The position numbers and the translations under genes were made by a program. Below the pieces are notes generated by a model. It was not told the origin of the DNA. It ran no database searches and saw only the letters and a program-made list of their open reading frames with translations. A stretch of DNA of 64,000 nucleotides, from assembly GCA_963700925.1 (NCBI GenBank), contig OY969553.1:4154001-4218000 (forward strand), in the 5' to 3' direction. Origin of the DNA: CAWJMD01 sp963700925. Lineage in GTDB: Bacteria > Actinomycetota > Actinomycetes > Actinomycetales > CAWJMD01. Below, one piece after another: positions 7,145 through 14,978 of this stretch (positions are counted from its first letter, which is position 1; the number at the start of each line of letters is the position of its first letter).

Positions 7145-7570
7145 TCAGGTGGACAGCTTCGTCACCGTGATGACCACTGCGGTGGAGAACAGCTCGGCGA
7201 ACCGCTCGGGAGTTTTGAACAGAGCCCCGATGCGCTCGGTGTACTTCGCCACGTAGTCGGGCTGCTGGTTCGCGGGCACCTGGTCGTGGGCCACCGCGGC
7301 CAGGCCTTCAATCCGCACGATGTTCCGGCCGATGTCGGTGACGTCCAGCCCCAGGCTCACCTTGGGGTTGGCGGCGATGTTGCGCAGCTTCTGCTTCCTC
7401 GGCTGGCTGTAGAGCAGGATCGTGCCGTCCTCGCGCATCAAGAACCAGACGGGGACACTGACCGGCTGCCCGTCCGGCCGGACGGTCGTCAGCCACGCCA
7501 TCAGGTTCTGCTGCAGTCGCGCCTCGACCCTCCCGCGGTCACCCGGCGGCAGGTGCGACGTGAGTTCCAT
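7145..7570 (-). CDS. PPOX-class F420-dependent oxidoreductase (TIGR03667-like)
   Basis: The 141-residue protein is a split-barrel flavin/deazaflavin-binding protein of the pyridoxamine 5'-phosphate oxidase superfamily. Typical pieces are LMAWLTTVRPDGQPVSVPVWF, GTILLYSQPRKQKLRNIAANPKVSL and the last strand AVVITVTKLST. Actinobacterial members of this subgroup use cofactor F420 to reduce unsaturated substrates; the natural substrate is unknown. ATG 7570 opens MELTSHLPP. Its end lies 3 bp from the end of the reductase-like gene on the other strand. Confidence 0.8.
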   Translation of the reverse strand: MELTSHLPPGDRGRVEARLQQNLMAWLTTVRPDGQPVSVPVWFLMREDGTILLYSQPRKQKLRNIAANPKVSLGLDVTDIGRNIVRIEGLAAVAHDQVPANQQPDYVAKYTERIGALFKTPERFAELFSTAVVITVTKLST

Positions 7571-7626
7571 GGTGTCCTCTCGGTGGCTGGCCTTGGGCCG
7601 ACGCTATGCACCGGGTACGACCATCG

Positions 7627-7660
7627 CCGGTTTGCCAGACAATGGCCCGGCTCGTCGGCA
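7627..7660. repeat. 34-bp repeat flanking a two-gene segment, copy 2
   Basis: Partner of 6463-6496, 29 of 34 bases identical and in the same orientation. It lies in the 135-bp gap between the oxidoreductase gene and arcC, upstream of the arcC promoter. Confidence 0.6.
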
Positions 7661-7693
7661 CAGGTTCACATGACGCGGCGTGCACCCGTGACC

Positions 7694-7699
7694 TAGGTT
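7694..7699 (+). promoter_or_regulatory. -10 hexamer of arcC, probably leaderless
   Basis: TAGGTT ends 6 bp before the GTG start at 7706, so transcription would begin at or next to the start codon. TGACGC at 7671-7676 is in range for a -35 element. No ribosome binding site lies before the GTG. Confidence 0.5.
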
Positions 7700-7705
7700 C
7701 GGCCT

Positions 7706-8677
7706 GTGCGAGTGCTGGTGGCCCTTGGGGGCAACGCGATGACGGGGCCGGGCGGCTCCGTGGGACCTGGCGACCAGATCGCGGCGGTGGGTAAGGCCTC
7801 TCGTGAGATCGCGCGGCTCGTCGCGTCCGGGCACGAGGTCGTCCTGACCCACGGCAACGGCCCGCAGGTCGGCAACATCCTGGTGAAGAACGAGATCGCG
7901 GCTGCGGTCGTACCGCCGGTTCCGCTGGACTGGTGCGGCGCACAGACCCAGGGGACGATCGGCTTCATCCTCGTCAACGCTCTCGAGACCGCGCTGGCCG
8001 AGGTCGGGTGCGACGTCCGTCCGGCCGCTCTTGTCAGTCGCACTCTCGTGGACAGCGACGACCCCGGCTGGGCAAAGCCGACCAAGCCGATCGGACGTCA
8101 CCTGTCCCACGACGAGGCCGCCGTGCTGATGGAGCACGGTCAGGTGTGGGAGGACCGGGGCGAGAAGGGCTGGCGGCGCATCGTCGCGAGCCCCACGCCG
8201 CGCGAGGTGCTGGAGGGTCCCGCGATCGCTGCGCTGCTCGACGCGGGCCTGATGGTGATCGCCGGGGGAGGGGGCGGAATCCCTGTCGTCCGGGAGAGCG
8301 ACGGGTCGCTGCGCGGCGTCGAGGCCGTCATCGACAAGGATCTCGCAGCCGTCGTGCTGGCCCGGGCAGTCGGGGCCGACGTGCTGGTCATCGCCACCGA
8401 CGTCGAGAACGCGATCGTGGGCTACGGCACACCCGAAGCTCGACCGATCGGACGGACGACGCCCACGGAGCTGGCCGCCCTCGCCGCGGAGGGCCACTTC
8501 GCCAGCGGCTCGATGGGGCCCAAGGTGGAGGCCGTCCGCCAGTTCGTCGCCGAAGGCGGCTCACTGGCCGTGATCACCACGCTGGACCGCATCGACGAGG
8601 CCGTGCTCGGCGAGGTCGGCACGGCCGTTCTGCCTGACCACGACGACCACACCCGTCCTGACCACCCGTTCACATAG
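7706..8677 (+). CDS. arcC: Carbamate kinase
   Basis: Carbamate kinase interconverts carbamoyl phosphate plus ADP and carbamate plus ATP. The 323-residue protein has the family's amino-acid-kinase fold with VALGGNAM at the N-terminus, VLTHGNGPQVGNIL (about 45-60), VIAGGGGGIPVV (about 188-200) and the C-terminal GSMGPKVEA. No arginine deiminase or ornithine carbamoyltransferase gene is nearby. Instead the next gene, 16 bp downstream, is a ring-opening amidohydrolase of the cyanuric acid/barbiturate type, so the carbamate may come from cyclic imide breakdown rather than arginine. Start GTG 7706 follows a -10 hexamer directly. Confidence 0.92.
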   Translation: MRVLVALGGNAMTGPGGSVGPGDQIAAVGKASREIARLVASGHEVVLTHGNGPQVGNILVKNEIAAAVVPPVPLDWCGAQTQGTIGFILVNALETALAEVGCDVRPAALVSRTLVDSDDPGWAKPTKPIGRHLSHDEAAVLMEHGQVWEDRGEKGWRRIVASPTPREVLEGPAIAALLDAGLMVIAGGGGGIPVVRESDGSLRGVEAVIDKDLAAVVLARAVGADVLVIATDVENAIVGYGTPEARPIGRTTPTELAALAAEGHFASGSMGPKVEAVRQFVAEGGSLAVITTLDRIDEAVLGEVGTAVLPDHDDHTRPDHPFT

Positions 8678-8693
8678 AGCACCAGGAGAAGCC

Positions 8694-9830
8694 GTGCCCG
8701 AAGCCATCGAGGTCCGCAAGGTCGCCATCAAGAGCGTGGCCGACGCGTCCGGACTGACCGAGCTGATCGACGCCGGAGTGCTGGACGCCGACCGGGTGGT
8801 CGCCGTCATCGGCAAGACCGAAGGCAACGGCGGCGTGAACGACTACACCCGCATCATCGCCGACCGAGCGTTCCGAGAAGTGCTGGTGGAGAAGGGAACC
8901 CGGCCCGCATCCGAGGTCAAGGAGGTGCCGATCGTGTGGTCGGGCGGCACCGACGGCATCATCAGCCCGCACGCGACGGTCTTCGCAACGGTCGCCCCCG
9001 AGAACGCCGTGCAGACCGAAGAGCCCCGGTTGACAGTCGGTTTCGCGATGAGTGAGCAGCTGCTGCCCGAGGACATCGGCTACGTGTCGATGGTGTCTAA
9101 GGTTGCCGATGCGGTGAAGGTCGCGATGGAGCGAGCAGGCATCACCGACCCGGCCGACGTGCACTACGTGCAGACCAAGACCCCGCTGCTCACGATCCAC
9201 ACCATCCGCGACGCGAAGTCACGCGGCCAGAAGGTGTGGACGGAGCACACCCACGAGTCGATGGACCTCTCCAACGGGTGCACCGCGCTCGGCATCGCGG
9301 TCGCCCTTGGCGAGATCGAGATGCCCACGGACGCAGACGTGATGCACAACCGCGGCCTCTACTCGAAGGTGGCGTCGTGCTCGTCGGGCGTCGAGCTCGA
9401 CCAGGCGCAGGTCGTCGTCGTCGGCAACGCCCGCGGGGTCGGCGGCCGGTACCGCATCGGGCACTCGGTGATGACCGACGCGCTCGACGCCGACGGCATC
9501 TGGAACGCCATCAAGGACGCGGGGCTCGACCTGCCCGAACGTCCGCACCACAGCGACTTGGGTGGCCGCCTGGTCAACGTCTTCCTGAAGTGCGAGGTGT
9601 CGGGCGACGGCACCGTGCGCGGGCGCCGCAACGCGATGCTGGACGACTCCGACGTGCACTGGCACCGCCAGATCAAGTCGTGCGTTGGTGGTGTCACGGC
9701 ATCGGTCACGGGTGACCCGGCCGTGTTCGTGTCGGTGTCGGCGGCCCACCAGGGGCCGGATGGTGGTGGCCCCGTCGCGGCCATCGTCGACCTCGGCGAC
9801 GGGGAGCCGACGGGGTACCGCGCGCCGTAG
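8694..9830 (+). CDS. Ring-opening amidohydrolase (cyanuric acid hydrolase / barbiturase family)
   Basis: This small family hydrolyses cyclic amides such as cyanuric acid or barbiturate using three Lys-Ser pairs, one per internal repeat. The 378-residue sequence shows all three: K41 (VIGKTEGNGG) with S83 (VWSGGTDG), K162 (VQTKTPLL) with the Ser cluster 229-231 (ASCSSG), and K299 (FLKCEVSGDG) with S348 or S350 (FVSVSAAHQGP). The C-terminal HQGPDGGGPVAAI matches the metal/structural site of the family. GTG 8694 is preceded by AGGAG. It is 16 bp behind arcC. Which ring it opens cannot be decided by eye; biuret or allophanate hydrolases are not in this window. Confidence 0.88.
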   Translation: MPEAIEVRKVAIKSVADASGLTELIDAGVLDADRVVAVIGKTEGNGGVNDYTRIIADRAFREVLVEKGTRPASEVKEVPIVWSGGTDGIISPHATVFATVAPENAVQTEEPRLTVGFAMSEQLLPEDIGYVSMVSKVADAVKVAMERAGITDPADVHYVQTKTPLLTIHTIRDAKSRGQKVWTEHTHESMDLSNGCTALGIAVALGEIEMPTDADVMHNRGLYSKVASCSSGVELDQAQVVVVGNARGVGGRYRIGHSVMTDALDADGIWNAIKDAGLDLPERPHHSDLGGRLVNVFLKCEVSGDGTVRGRRNAMLDDSDVHWHRQIKSCVGGVTASVTGDPAVFVSVSAAHQGPDGGGPVAAIVDLGDGEPTGYRAP

Positions 9831-9851
9831 AACCCCCGTTCCCCACCGCAA

Positions 9852-9905
9852 TTCGCCGCGTTGTCGTGGTTCGTCGGCGCCGACGAACCACGAGAACGCG
9901 GCGAA
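9852..9905. repeat. 54-bp palindrome, long-hairpin family member A
   Basis: Two 27-base arms meet without a loop and pair at 26 of 27 positions: 9852-9878 against 9879-9905. The outer arm is TTCGCCGCGTT, the centre GTCGGC-GCCGAC. It is directly followed by GCGAAACGCGAGGAGG (9901-9916, overlapping the arm end). A related module follows at 9987-10049 and another member at 18144-18195. Confidence 0.9.
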
Positions 9906-9922
9906 ACGCGAGGAGGCGTTCT

Positions 9923-9979
9923 CGAGATCTCACCAGTGGCACCATCCTGGGTCGCGAAGGTGCGGTCCGTGAGATCTCG
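9923..9979. repeat. Inverted repeat between the two long hairpins
   Basis: Perfect 11-bp arms CGAGATCTCAC (9923-9933) and GTGAGATCTCG (9969-9979) enclose 35 bp. It lies between two modules of the long-hairpin family, so the whole 9852-10049 stretch can fold into three successive hairpins. Confidence 0.8.
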
Positions 9980-9986
9980 CGGGGCG

Positions 9987-10049
9987 CGCCGGGTTCTCGT
10001 GGCTCGTCGGCGCGGCACGACCACGAGAACGCGGCGAATCGCGAGGAGG
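9987..10049. repeat. Long-hairpin family member B with trailing GCGAATCGCGAGGAGG
   Basis: Arms 9987-10002 and 10021-10036 pair at 15 of 16 positions (CGCC-GGGTTCTCGTGG type). The trailing 16 bp at 10034-10049 match those behind member A (9901-9916) at 15 of 16 positions, so hairpin plus tail is a duplicated module with a period of about 133 bp. Confidence 0.8.
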
Positions 10050-10102
10050 TGGGGGCGTAACCGGGGTGACCACTGCGCAGGGGCGCTGGCATGCTGGCGC
10101 CC

Positions 10103-11296
10103 ATGTCTGACTCGGGTCACGACATGACGTCTGTGGCAGCGGCTCCCTCCGTCGGGGCCGTGGCCGTGAGTGAGCGCTCGCTGGCTCCCGACCTCGCTCG
10201 CGGCGCGATGCTGCTGCTGATCGCCCTCGCGAACTCCCACATCTACCTGAACGGCCACGAGCTCGGCGTGCGGGGCTATCCGGTCGAGGGCTCGGGCGTG
10301 GATCGGACGGTGACGCTGCTGCAGATGAGTCTCGTGGACGGGCGCGCCTACCCGATGTTCGCGGCGCTCTTCGGGTACGGGATCGTCCAGCTGCTGCACC
10401 GCCAGTCAGCTGCCGGGCGCGATGTCGCAGGCGTGCGCCGGCTGGTGAGGCGCCGAGGCTGGTGGATGGTCCTGTTCGGCTTCGTCCACGCCCTGCTGCT
10501 CTTCTCGGGAGACATCATCGGCGCCTACGGGCTGCTGGCGGTGGTGCTGGGCGGCGTCGTGGTCGGGGCGCGCGACCGCACGCTCTTGGTCGTCGCCGCG
10601 GCCATGTCGGTGCCGCTGCTGCTGTTCGGCTTGTTGCAGGGACTGCCGCTGCCCGATGGCACGACGTCGTTCCTGTACTCGACGGCGACGACCAACGTGC
10701 TGCTGGCTGCGGCGTTCCGCCTCGGCGAGTGGGTGGTGCTCACGCTGCTGCTGGGACTGTTCACGCTGGTGCCCCCGATGCTGCTCGGTGCGTGGGCGGC
10801 CCGGCGGCGCGTGCTCGACGACCCCGATCAGCACAGGACCCTGCTGGTCCGCGCCGCCCTGGTCGGACTGCCTGTCGCGGCCCTCGGCGGGCTGCCGATG
10901 GCGCTGATGGCGGCCACTGTGTGGAGCGAGCCGTCGCTGCTGGCTCAGATGGTGGCCGGCCTGCTGCACTCGGTCACCGGACTCGCGGGTGGCATCGGGT
11001 ACGGGGCCCTCGCCGGCCTCGTCGCCCTGCGCACCCGCCGTGGGCCTGTGGTCACCGCGCTCGCGGCCTGCGGGCAGCGGTCGATGACCTGCTACCTGCT
11101 GCAGTCCGTGGTGTTCGTGGCCGTGCTCGCGTCGTACGGTGGCGGGCTGGGCGATGACCTGGGTGTCGCCCAGACAGCCCTGCTCGCCATGGCAACGTGG
11201 GCGGTGATCGTCGGGGTCGCCGAGGTGATGCGACGTCGCGGGTTCAGGGGACCGTTCGAGGTTCTGCTGAGGCGCCTCACCTACGGGCGCGACTGA
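10103..11296 (+). CDS. DUF418 family multi-pass membrane protein
   Basis: The 397-residue protein has roughly ten membrane helices and the DUF418 pattern: an N-terminal LAPDLARGAMLLLIALANSHIYL, and a C-terminal region with CGQRSMTCYLLQSVVFVAVL and FRGPFEVLLRRLTYG, which is the diagnostic end of the family. The role is unknown; relatives are thought to act as transporters or sit in the acyltransferase-3-like membrane fold. ATG 10103 (MSDSGHD) is chosen; ATG 10091 in frame would add four residues. The gene follows the triple-hairpin region and stands alone. Confidence 0.85.
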   Translation: MSDSGHDMTSVAAAPSVGAVAVSERSLAPDLARGAMLLLIALANSHIYLNGHELGVRGYPVEGSGVDRTVTLLQMSLVDGRAYPMFAALFGYGIVQLLHRQSAAGRDVAGVRRLVRRRGWWMVLFGFVHALLLFSGDIIGAYGLLAVVLGGVVVGARDRTLLVVAAAMSVPLLLFGLLQGLPLPDGTTSFLYSTATTNVLLAAAFRLGEWVVLTLLLGLFTLVPPMLLGAWAARRRVLDDPDQHRTLLVRAALVGLPVAALGGLPMALMAATVWSEPSLLAQMVAGLLHSVTGLAGGIGYGALAGLVALRTRRGPVVTALAACGQRSMTCYLLQSVVFVAVLASYGGGLGDDLGVAQTALLAMATWAVIVGVAEVMRRRGFRGPFEVLLRRLTYGRD

Positions 11297-11328
11297 GTTG
11301 GCTTCCTGATCGGTGGGCCGTTGGGCCG

Positions 11329-11556
11329 TCAGGCGCCGCGACGGGCCCGGTAGACGTCAGCCGCGTCCGACATCACGAGGAACTCGCTCTCCTCAGCCTT
11401 CCAGCTGATGCGGCGTGCTCCTTCGGTGCTGACTGCAGCGGCGGCGTTGTGTGCGGCAGTGCGGGCGAGAAGCGCGTCTGCCTGGTGCAGGACCGACTGG
11501 ACCGAAGCCCAGGCGCTGGGTGAGAGGAAGGTGGAGAGGGGGAGGGGGAGGGACAC
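11329..11556 (-). CDS. Small hypothetical protein (75 residues)
   Basis: GTG 11556 is preceded on the minus strand by GGAGG at a 5-base spacing, which fixes the start and makes this a credible gene although the open frame extends much further upstream. The product begins MSLPLPLSTFLSPSAWASVQ, continues with an Ala-rich helix (LHQADALLARTAAHNAAAAV) and ends RISWKAEESEFLVMSDAADVYRARRGA. No family recognised, no membrane segment. It is convergent with the DUF418 gene. Confidence 0.5.
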   Translation of the reverse strand: MSLPLPLSTFLSPSAWASVQSVLHQADALLARTAAHNAAAAVSTEGARRISWKAEESEFLVMSDAADVYRARRGA

Positions 11557-11698
11557 GGTTTCCTCCAGGTGGAGCTGGTTGCAGGTGGAGGTCTGTCGTG
11601 GAGCAGTCCACTCTACGCAGGTGTCAAGGGGGTTCCCAGATGTGACATCGGTGTGAACTCTGCCCGGCGGCGAGCGCCCGGAATCCGAGGGGCCGAGC

Positions 11699-13009
11699 TC
11701 AGAATGGCGTGGCTGCCCAGGGCGCCACGGGCCACGAGAACAGCGCGTGCGCGCGGGCGGCGGTCGCCTCGTCCCGCACCTTCGCACGGCCGATGCTGAC
11801 CAGGGTCGCGACCGTTGGCGTGGTCTCGCCGCCACCGAGCCAGAGGCCGGCGAGGTCGTTCACCCGCAGGTGGATGTCGGCCCCCGCGCCGGACTGCCCG
11901 TCCGTGCGCGTGCACCGTCCGACACCGGAGTCGTCGACCTCGAGCAGGTAGCGTCCGCCCGCCTGGTCGTCTGGGTCGTCGACCTCGATCACCAACTGAC
12001 CGGGCAGCGCGTACCGCCGCGCAGACAGCGCGGCTTCGACGTCGTGGATCCGCGCCCAGAGCTGGTCGCCGATCGGCCCGCTGCGGGCGGTGCGCCCGTC
12101 GGTGAGGAGCCACGGCAGGTGATGGCCGGGAGGTAGGTCGAGCTTCACCGTGGTCACGAAGTCGACGTCGCAGGCGAACTGGAACAGCGCTGCCTCGGCT
12201 GCGTCGTCGGCGGCGAGCAGGTCGACGACGCTGAGCGATGCCTTGCTGATCCAGTTGTCCCAGTCTTCCTTGATCGAGTACGCCATGACGCCGTCGACTC
12301 GTCCCGCATCGTCGCGGTGCAGCACGAACGAGCGACGCTTGTCGGTGTCCTGCAGGCCTTCGACGAGCTGTCCGATGTAGCGGTAGTAGTGGTCGGTTCG
12401 CCCGATCGCGCCGGCCCGGCGGTCGGCCACGAGCTGGTACACCTCGGGCGCGTGCTCCGCGAACGTGGCGCCGTCGACCAGCTGCACCGATCCGGTGCGC
12501 TCGACGGTGAGCCTGGCTCGCGTGGCGTCGATCGTCCACGGCGCGTCGGTCGTGGCGACCCCGAAGCCGTAGCGGCCGTAGATCGGTGCCTCGGACGCGA
12601 TCAGGATGCTGGCGACCGATCCCGCGTCATGTGCCCGCCGCAGCTCGTCGATCATCCAGCGGCGCAGCAGGTTGCGCCTCCGGTGGGTCGGGAGCACGAC
12701 GACTCCGCTGATCGCGTTGGTCGGTGCGCTGGTTCCGCCCGGTAGCGACAGCGGTGTGTCGAACGAGCGGAACGAGGCGACGACCTGCTCGGCCTCGACG
12801 GCGACGGTGACGCGCTGGCTGCGGGTCCGCTCCTCGCGCCACGCGGTCTCAGCCTCGTTCGGGGCGGGAGCGAGGAACACCGTCGACATGCATCGCGTCC
12901 ACGACGCCACCTGGGCTGCGTCGCCACGGTCGAGCGGGAGAAGCGGTATCTCGTCCGAGGACCGAGGCTTGGGCGGAGTCTGGGTCTGCGTCTGACTCTG
13001 CTCGCCCAC
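11699..13009 (-). CDS. Eis-like GNAT N-acetyltransferase
   Basis: Eis-type proteins are hexameric acetyltransferases that acetylate amines, in mycobacteria including aminoglycosides. The 436-residue product has the N-terminal GNAT domain with the acetyl-CoA loop VVVLPTHRRRNLLRRW (about 103-118), a second GNAT-like domain and a C-terminal sterol-carrier-like domain (about 330-436). It ends in Phe (WAATPF), as does Mycobacterium Eis, whose terminal carboxylate takes part in catalysis. It carries about 28 extra polar residues at the N-terminus. The GTG start at 13009 directly abuts the stop of the DUF4191 gene (TGAGTG), so both form one operon. The substrate is unknown. Confidence 0.85.
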   Translation of the reverse strand: MGEQSQTQTQTPPKPRSSDEIPLLPLDRGDAAQVASWTRCMSTVFLAPAPNEAETAWREERTRSQRVTVAVEAEQVVASFRSFDTPLSLPGGTSAPTNAISGVVVLPTHRRRNLLRRWMIDELRRAHDAGSVASILIASEAPIYGRYGFGVATTDAPWTIDATRARLTVERTGSVQLVDGATFAEHAPEVYQLVADRRAGAIGRTDHYYRYIGQLVEGLQDTDKRRSFVLHRDDAGRVDGVMAYSIKEDWDNWISKASLSVVDLLAADDAAEAALFQFACDVDFVTTVKLDLPPGHHLPWLLTDGRTARSGPIGDQLWARIHDVEAALSARRYALPGQLVIEVDDPDDQAGGRYLLEVDDSGVGRCTRTDGQSGAGADIHLRVNDLAGLWLGGGETTPTVATLVSIGRAKVRDEATAARAHALFSWPVAPWAATPF

Positions 13010-13747
13010 TCAGCGACCCCGCAACGACTTGCGGTCGGGACGGGCACGCATCGGGTCGATCCCCTGCGGGATCGGCGGACGCATCCCGCCCAGGGACTTG
13101 ATGCGCTTGTTCACCACCTCGACCTCCTGCTTCGTCAGGGTGGGCTTGAGCTTCATCACCGTGGGCCCGACCTTGCGCAAGGGCACCTGGCCGTCGCCGT
13201 CCCCGGCCTGCACGAGGTGGATCGGCACACCGGGCAGCACCCGCTTGAGCTTGCGCTCCTCGGTCGTGAGCAGCTTGCCGATGCGGTGGGCGGGACCGTC
13301 GCCGACGAGCACGACGCCAGGCCGTCCCACGGCCCGGAAGACGGTGTCCTGCGTGCGCGGGTCGATGGCCACCGGCTGCTCCTCGACCGTCCAGCCACGC
13401 TTCAGCACGCGCATCGCTGCACCGGCCGCGCCGGTCTGCCCTTCGATCTGCCGGTAGGCAGCACCCTCGGCCCTGCGGGCCAGGATGAACATCGCCCCGA
13501 GCAGCGCCATCGGCAGCGCCAGCACCGACGCATAGACCGGGTGGCCGGTGAGCAGGCCGATGGTGAGGCCGACGGCCATCACACCGGCGAACAGCAGCAG
13601 CATCCACCAGACCACGCTGGGGTCGGCCTGCCGGGTCATCTTGAAGACCTGGCGGATCTGGGCCACGCGCCCGGGGGCGGCGCCCGGCGCCTTGGCCTTG
13701 CGGCCGAAACGGCGGCGCTTCGGTGTGTCAGCGGAGTCGGTGGACAT
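13010..13747 (-). CDS. DUF4191 membrane protein
   Basis: The 245-residue actinobacterial protein has a basic N-terminus (KRRRFGRKAKAPG), two adjacent membrane helices (about residues 47-67 and 72-92, VVWWMLLLFAGVMAVGLTIG and ASVLALPMALLGAMFIL) and a cytosolic domain with PGVVLVGDGPAHRIGKLL. DUF4191 genes usually sit near lipA and lipB in actinobacteria, as here (lipA lies about 1.7 kb away). Function unknown. ATG 13747 is preceded by TATCCT seven bases upstream, so the transcript is probably leaderless; the open frame upstream of it is not family-like. Confidence 0.85.
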   Translation of the reverse strand: MSTDSADTPKRRRFGRKAKAPGAAPGRVAQIRQVFKMTRQADPSVVWWMLLLFAGVMAVGLTIGLLTGHPVYASVLALPMALLGAMFILARRAEGAAYRQIEGQTGAAGAAMRVLKRGWTVEEQPVAIDPRTQDTVFRAVGRPGVVLVGDGPAHRIGKLLTTEERKLKRVLPGVPIHLVQAGDGDGQVPLRKVGPTVMKLKPTLTKQEVEVVNKRIKSLGGMRPPIPQGIDPMRARPDRKSLRGR

Positions 13748-13754
13748 GGGCCCA

Positions 13755-13760
13755 AGGATA
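13755..13760 (-). promoter_or_regulatory. -10 hexamer of the DUF4191 gene, probably leaderless
   Basis: Minus-strand TATCCT with a 7-base spacer to ATG 13747 and no ribosome binding site in between. Confidence 0.45.
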
Positions 13761-13877
13761 GGTGCTGCCGTGCCCCGGTCTGTCTCCCGTCCAGCCGCAC
13801 TCGGCCGGGCCACTTCGGGCCGTCTGTGGCAGCCTCTCCCGGGAGAGGACTCGAAGACTCACGTGGGGGAGACGACG

Positions 13878-14849
13878 ATGACGGAGACCCGGACGGTGAC
13901 CGACGCCGACACCGTGCAGGCGGTGGCTCGGCTGGCGGACGAGCTGCTGGCTCAGTGCGATGAACGTCAGGCGGGCTTGGTCAGGGGCGGGCTCGACGAC
14001 CCTGACCTTCGGACGTGGTCGTACCTGCCCGGCGACCGGCCGGGACTGTCGATGGAGGACATGACCGACGCGCAGCGGGACGTCGCCTTCGCCGTGCTGG
14101 ACACGCTCGCGGGGGAGGGCGCGACACCGCGCGGGGCGGTGGAGGCAGAGCGGGTCCGCCGTCGGCTCGTGACGGGTAGCGAGGAGATCGGTCCCGACCG
14201 GTACTGGTTCAGGGTCCTCGGCCAGCCGGGCCGCGCGCCGTGGGGGCTGCGGGTGAACGGGCACCATCTCGGCGTGCATCTGGTCTCCGTGGACGACCGG
14301 CTCACGGTGACGCCGTACTTCGTGGGGTCCGAGCCCGCGGTGGCGCCCCCGTCCGATCCACGCGCCGGGTATCGCCTGCTCGGGCCCGAGGAGGACATGG
14401 CCCGCTCGCTGTTGAACCAGTTCGAGCCCGACCGGCTCGCTGCGGCCGTTGTGGCGCCGACTGCGCCGGACGACATCCTGACCAGGGCGGACCCGGTCGT
14501 GGACCCGTCCGTGCTGCCCCAGGGTCTGTCACATGGGGACATGAGCCAAGAGCAGCAAGCCGGTCTGACCGCACTGGTCAAGCGGTACCTCGGCCGTGCG
14601 CCACGCGAGTACGCGAGGGCGTGCTGGCAGCAGGTTCTCGACGCTGGGGTGGACCGGCTGTCATTCGCGTGGGCCGGGCCGCGGGCCTTGGGGGAGGGGC
14701 ACTACTACTGCGTGACCGGCCCGACGCTGGTGATCGAGTACGACAACACCCAGGACGAAGCGAACCACGCGCACTCGGTCTGGCGACACCTGCGCGATGA
14801 CTGGGGAGACGACCTGCTCCGGGGGCACTACCGGGAGCACCACGCCTGA
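13878..14849 (+). CDS. DUF3500 family protein
   Basis: The 323-residue product shows the DUF3500 pattern: RTWSYLPGDRPGLSMEDMTDAQR (about 47-70), RYWFRVLGQPGRAPWGLRVNGHHLGVHL (about 112-140), a TPYFVGSEPA block and a C-terminal LVIEYDNTQDEANHAHSVWRHLRDDWG. The family is widespread and uncharacterised; the conserved His and Asp residues could bind metal. No signal peptide is visible. ATG 13878 follows GGGGGAGA; the longer frame beginning at 13548 overlaps the DUF4191 gene and is not used. It stands alone. Confidence 0.85.
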   Translation: MTETRTVTDADTVQAVARLADELLAQCDERQAGLVRGGLDDPDLRTWSYLPGDRPGLSMEDMTDAQRDVAFAVLDTLAGEGATPRGAVEAERVRRRLVTGSEEIGPDRYWFRVLGQPGRAPWGLRVNGHHLGVHLVSVDDRLTVTPYFVGSEPAVAPPSDPRAGYRLLGPEEDMARSLLNQFEPDRLAAAVVAPTAPDDILTRADPVVDPSVLPQGLSHGDMSQEQQAGLTALVKRYLGRAPREYARACWQQVLDAGVDRLSFAWAGPRALGEGHYYCVTGPTLVIEYDNTQDEANHAHSVWRHLRDDWGDDLLRGHYREHHA

Positions 14850-14978
14850 CCTTTGTCTGCGGCCCGGGCGGATTCCCCGTTCGACCTGTGGTGACTCGGT
14901 GAAGGTCGATCCGGACCGAGACTGCGGTGCCATGCTCAGCCCAGGTCCCCTGTCGGTGGCCGACTGACTGGGGGTCTG

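Noticed and set aside
13548..13877. N-terminal extension of the DUF3500 protein
   Set aside because: It would overlap the DUF4191 gene and its promoter, and ATG 13878 has a ribosome binding site and fits the family start.
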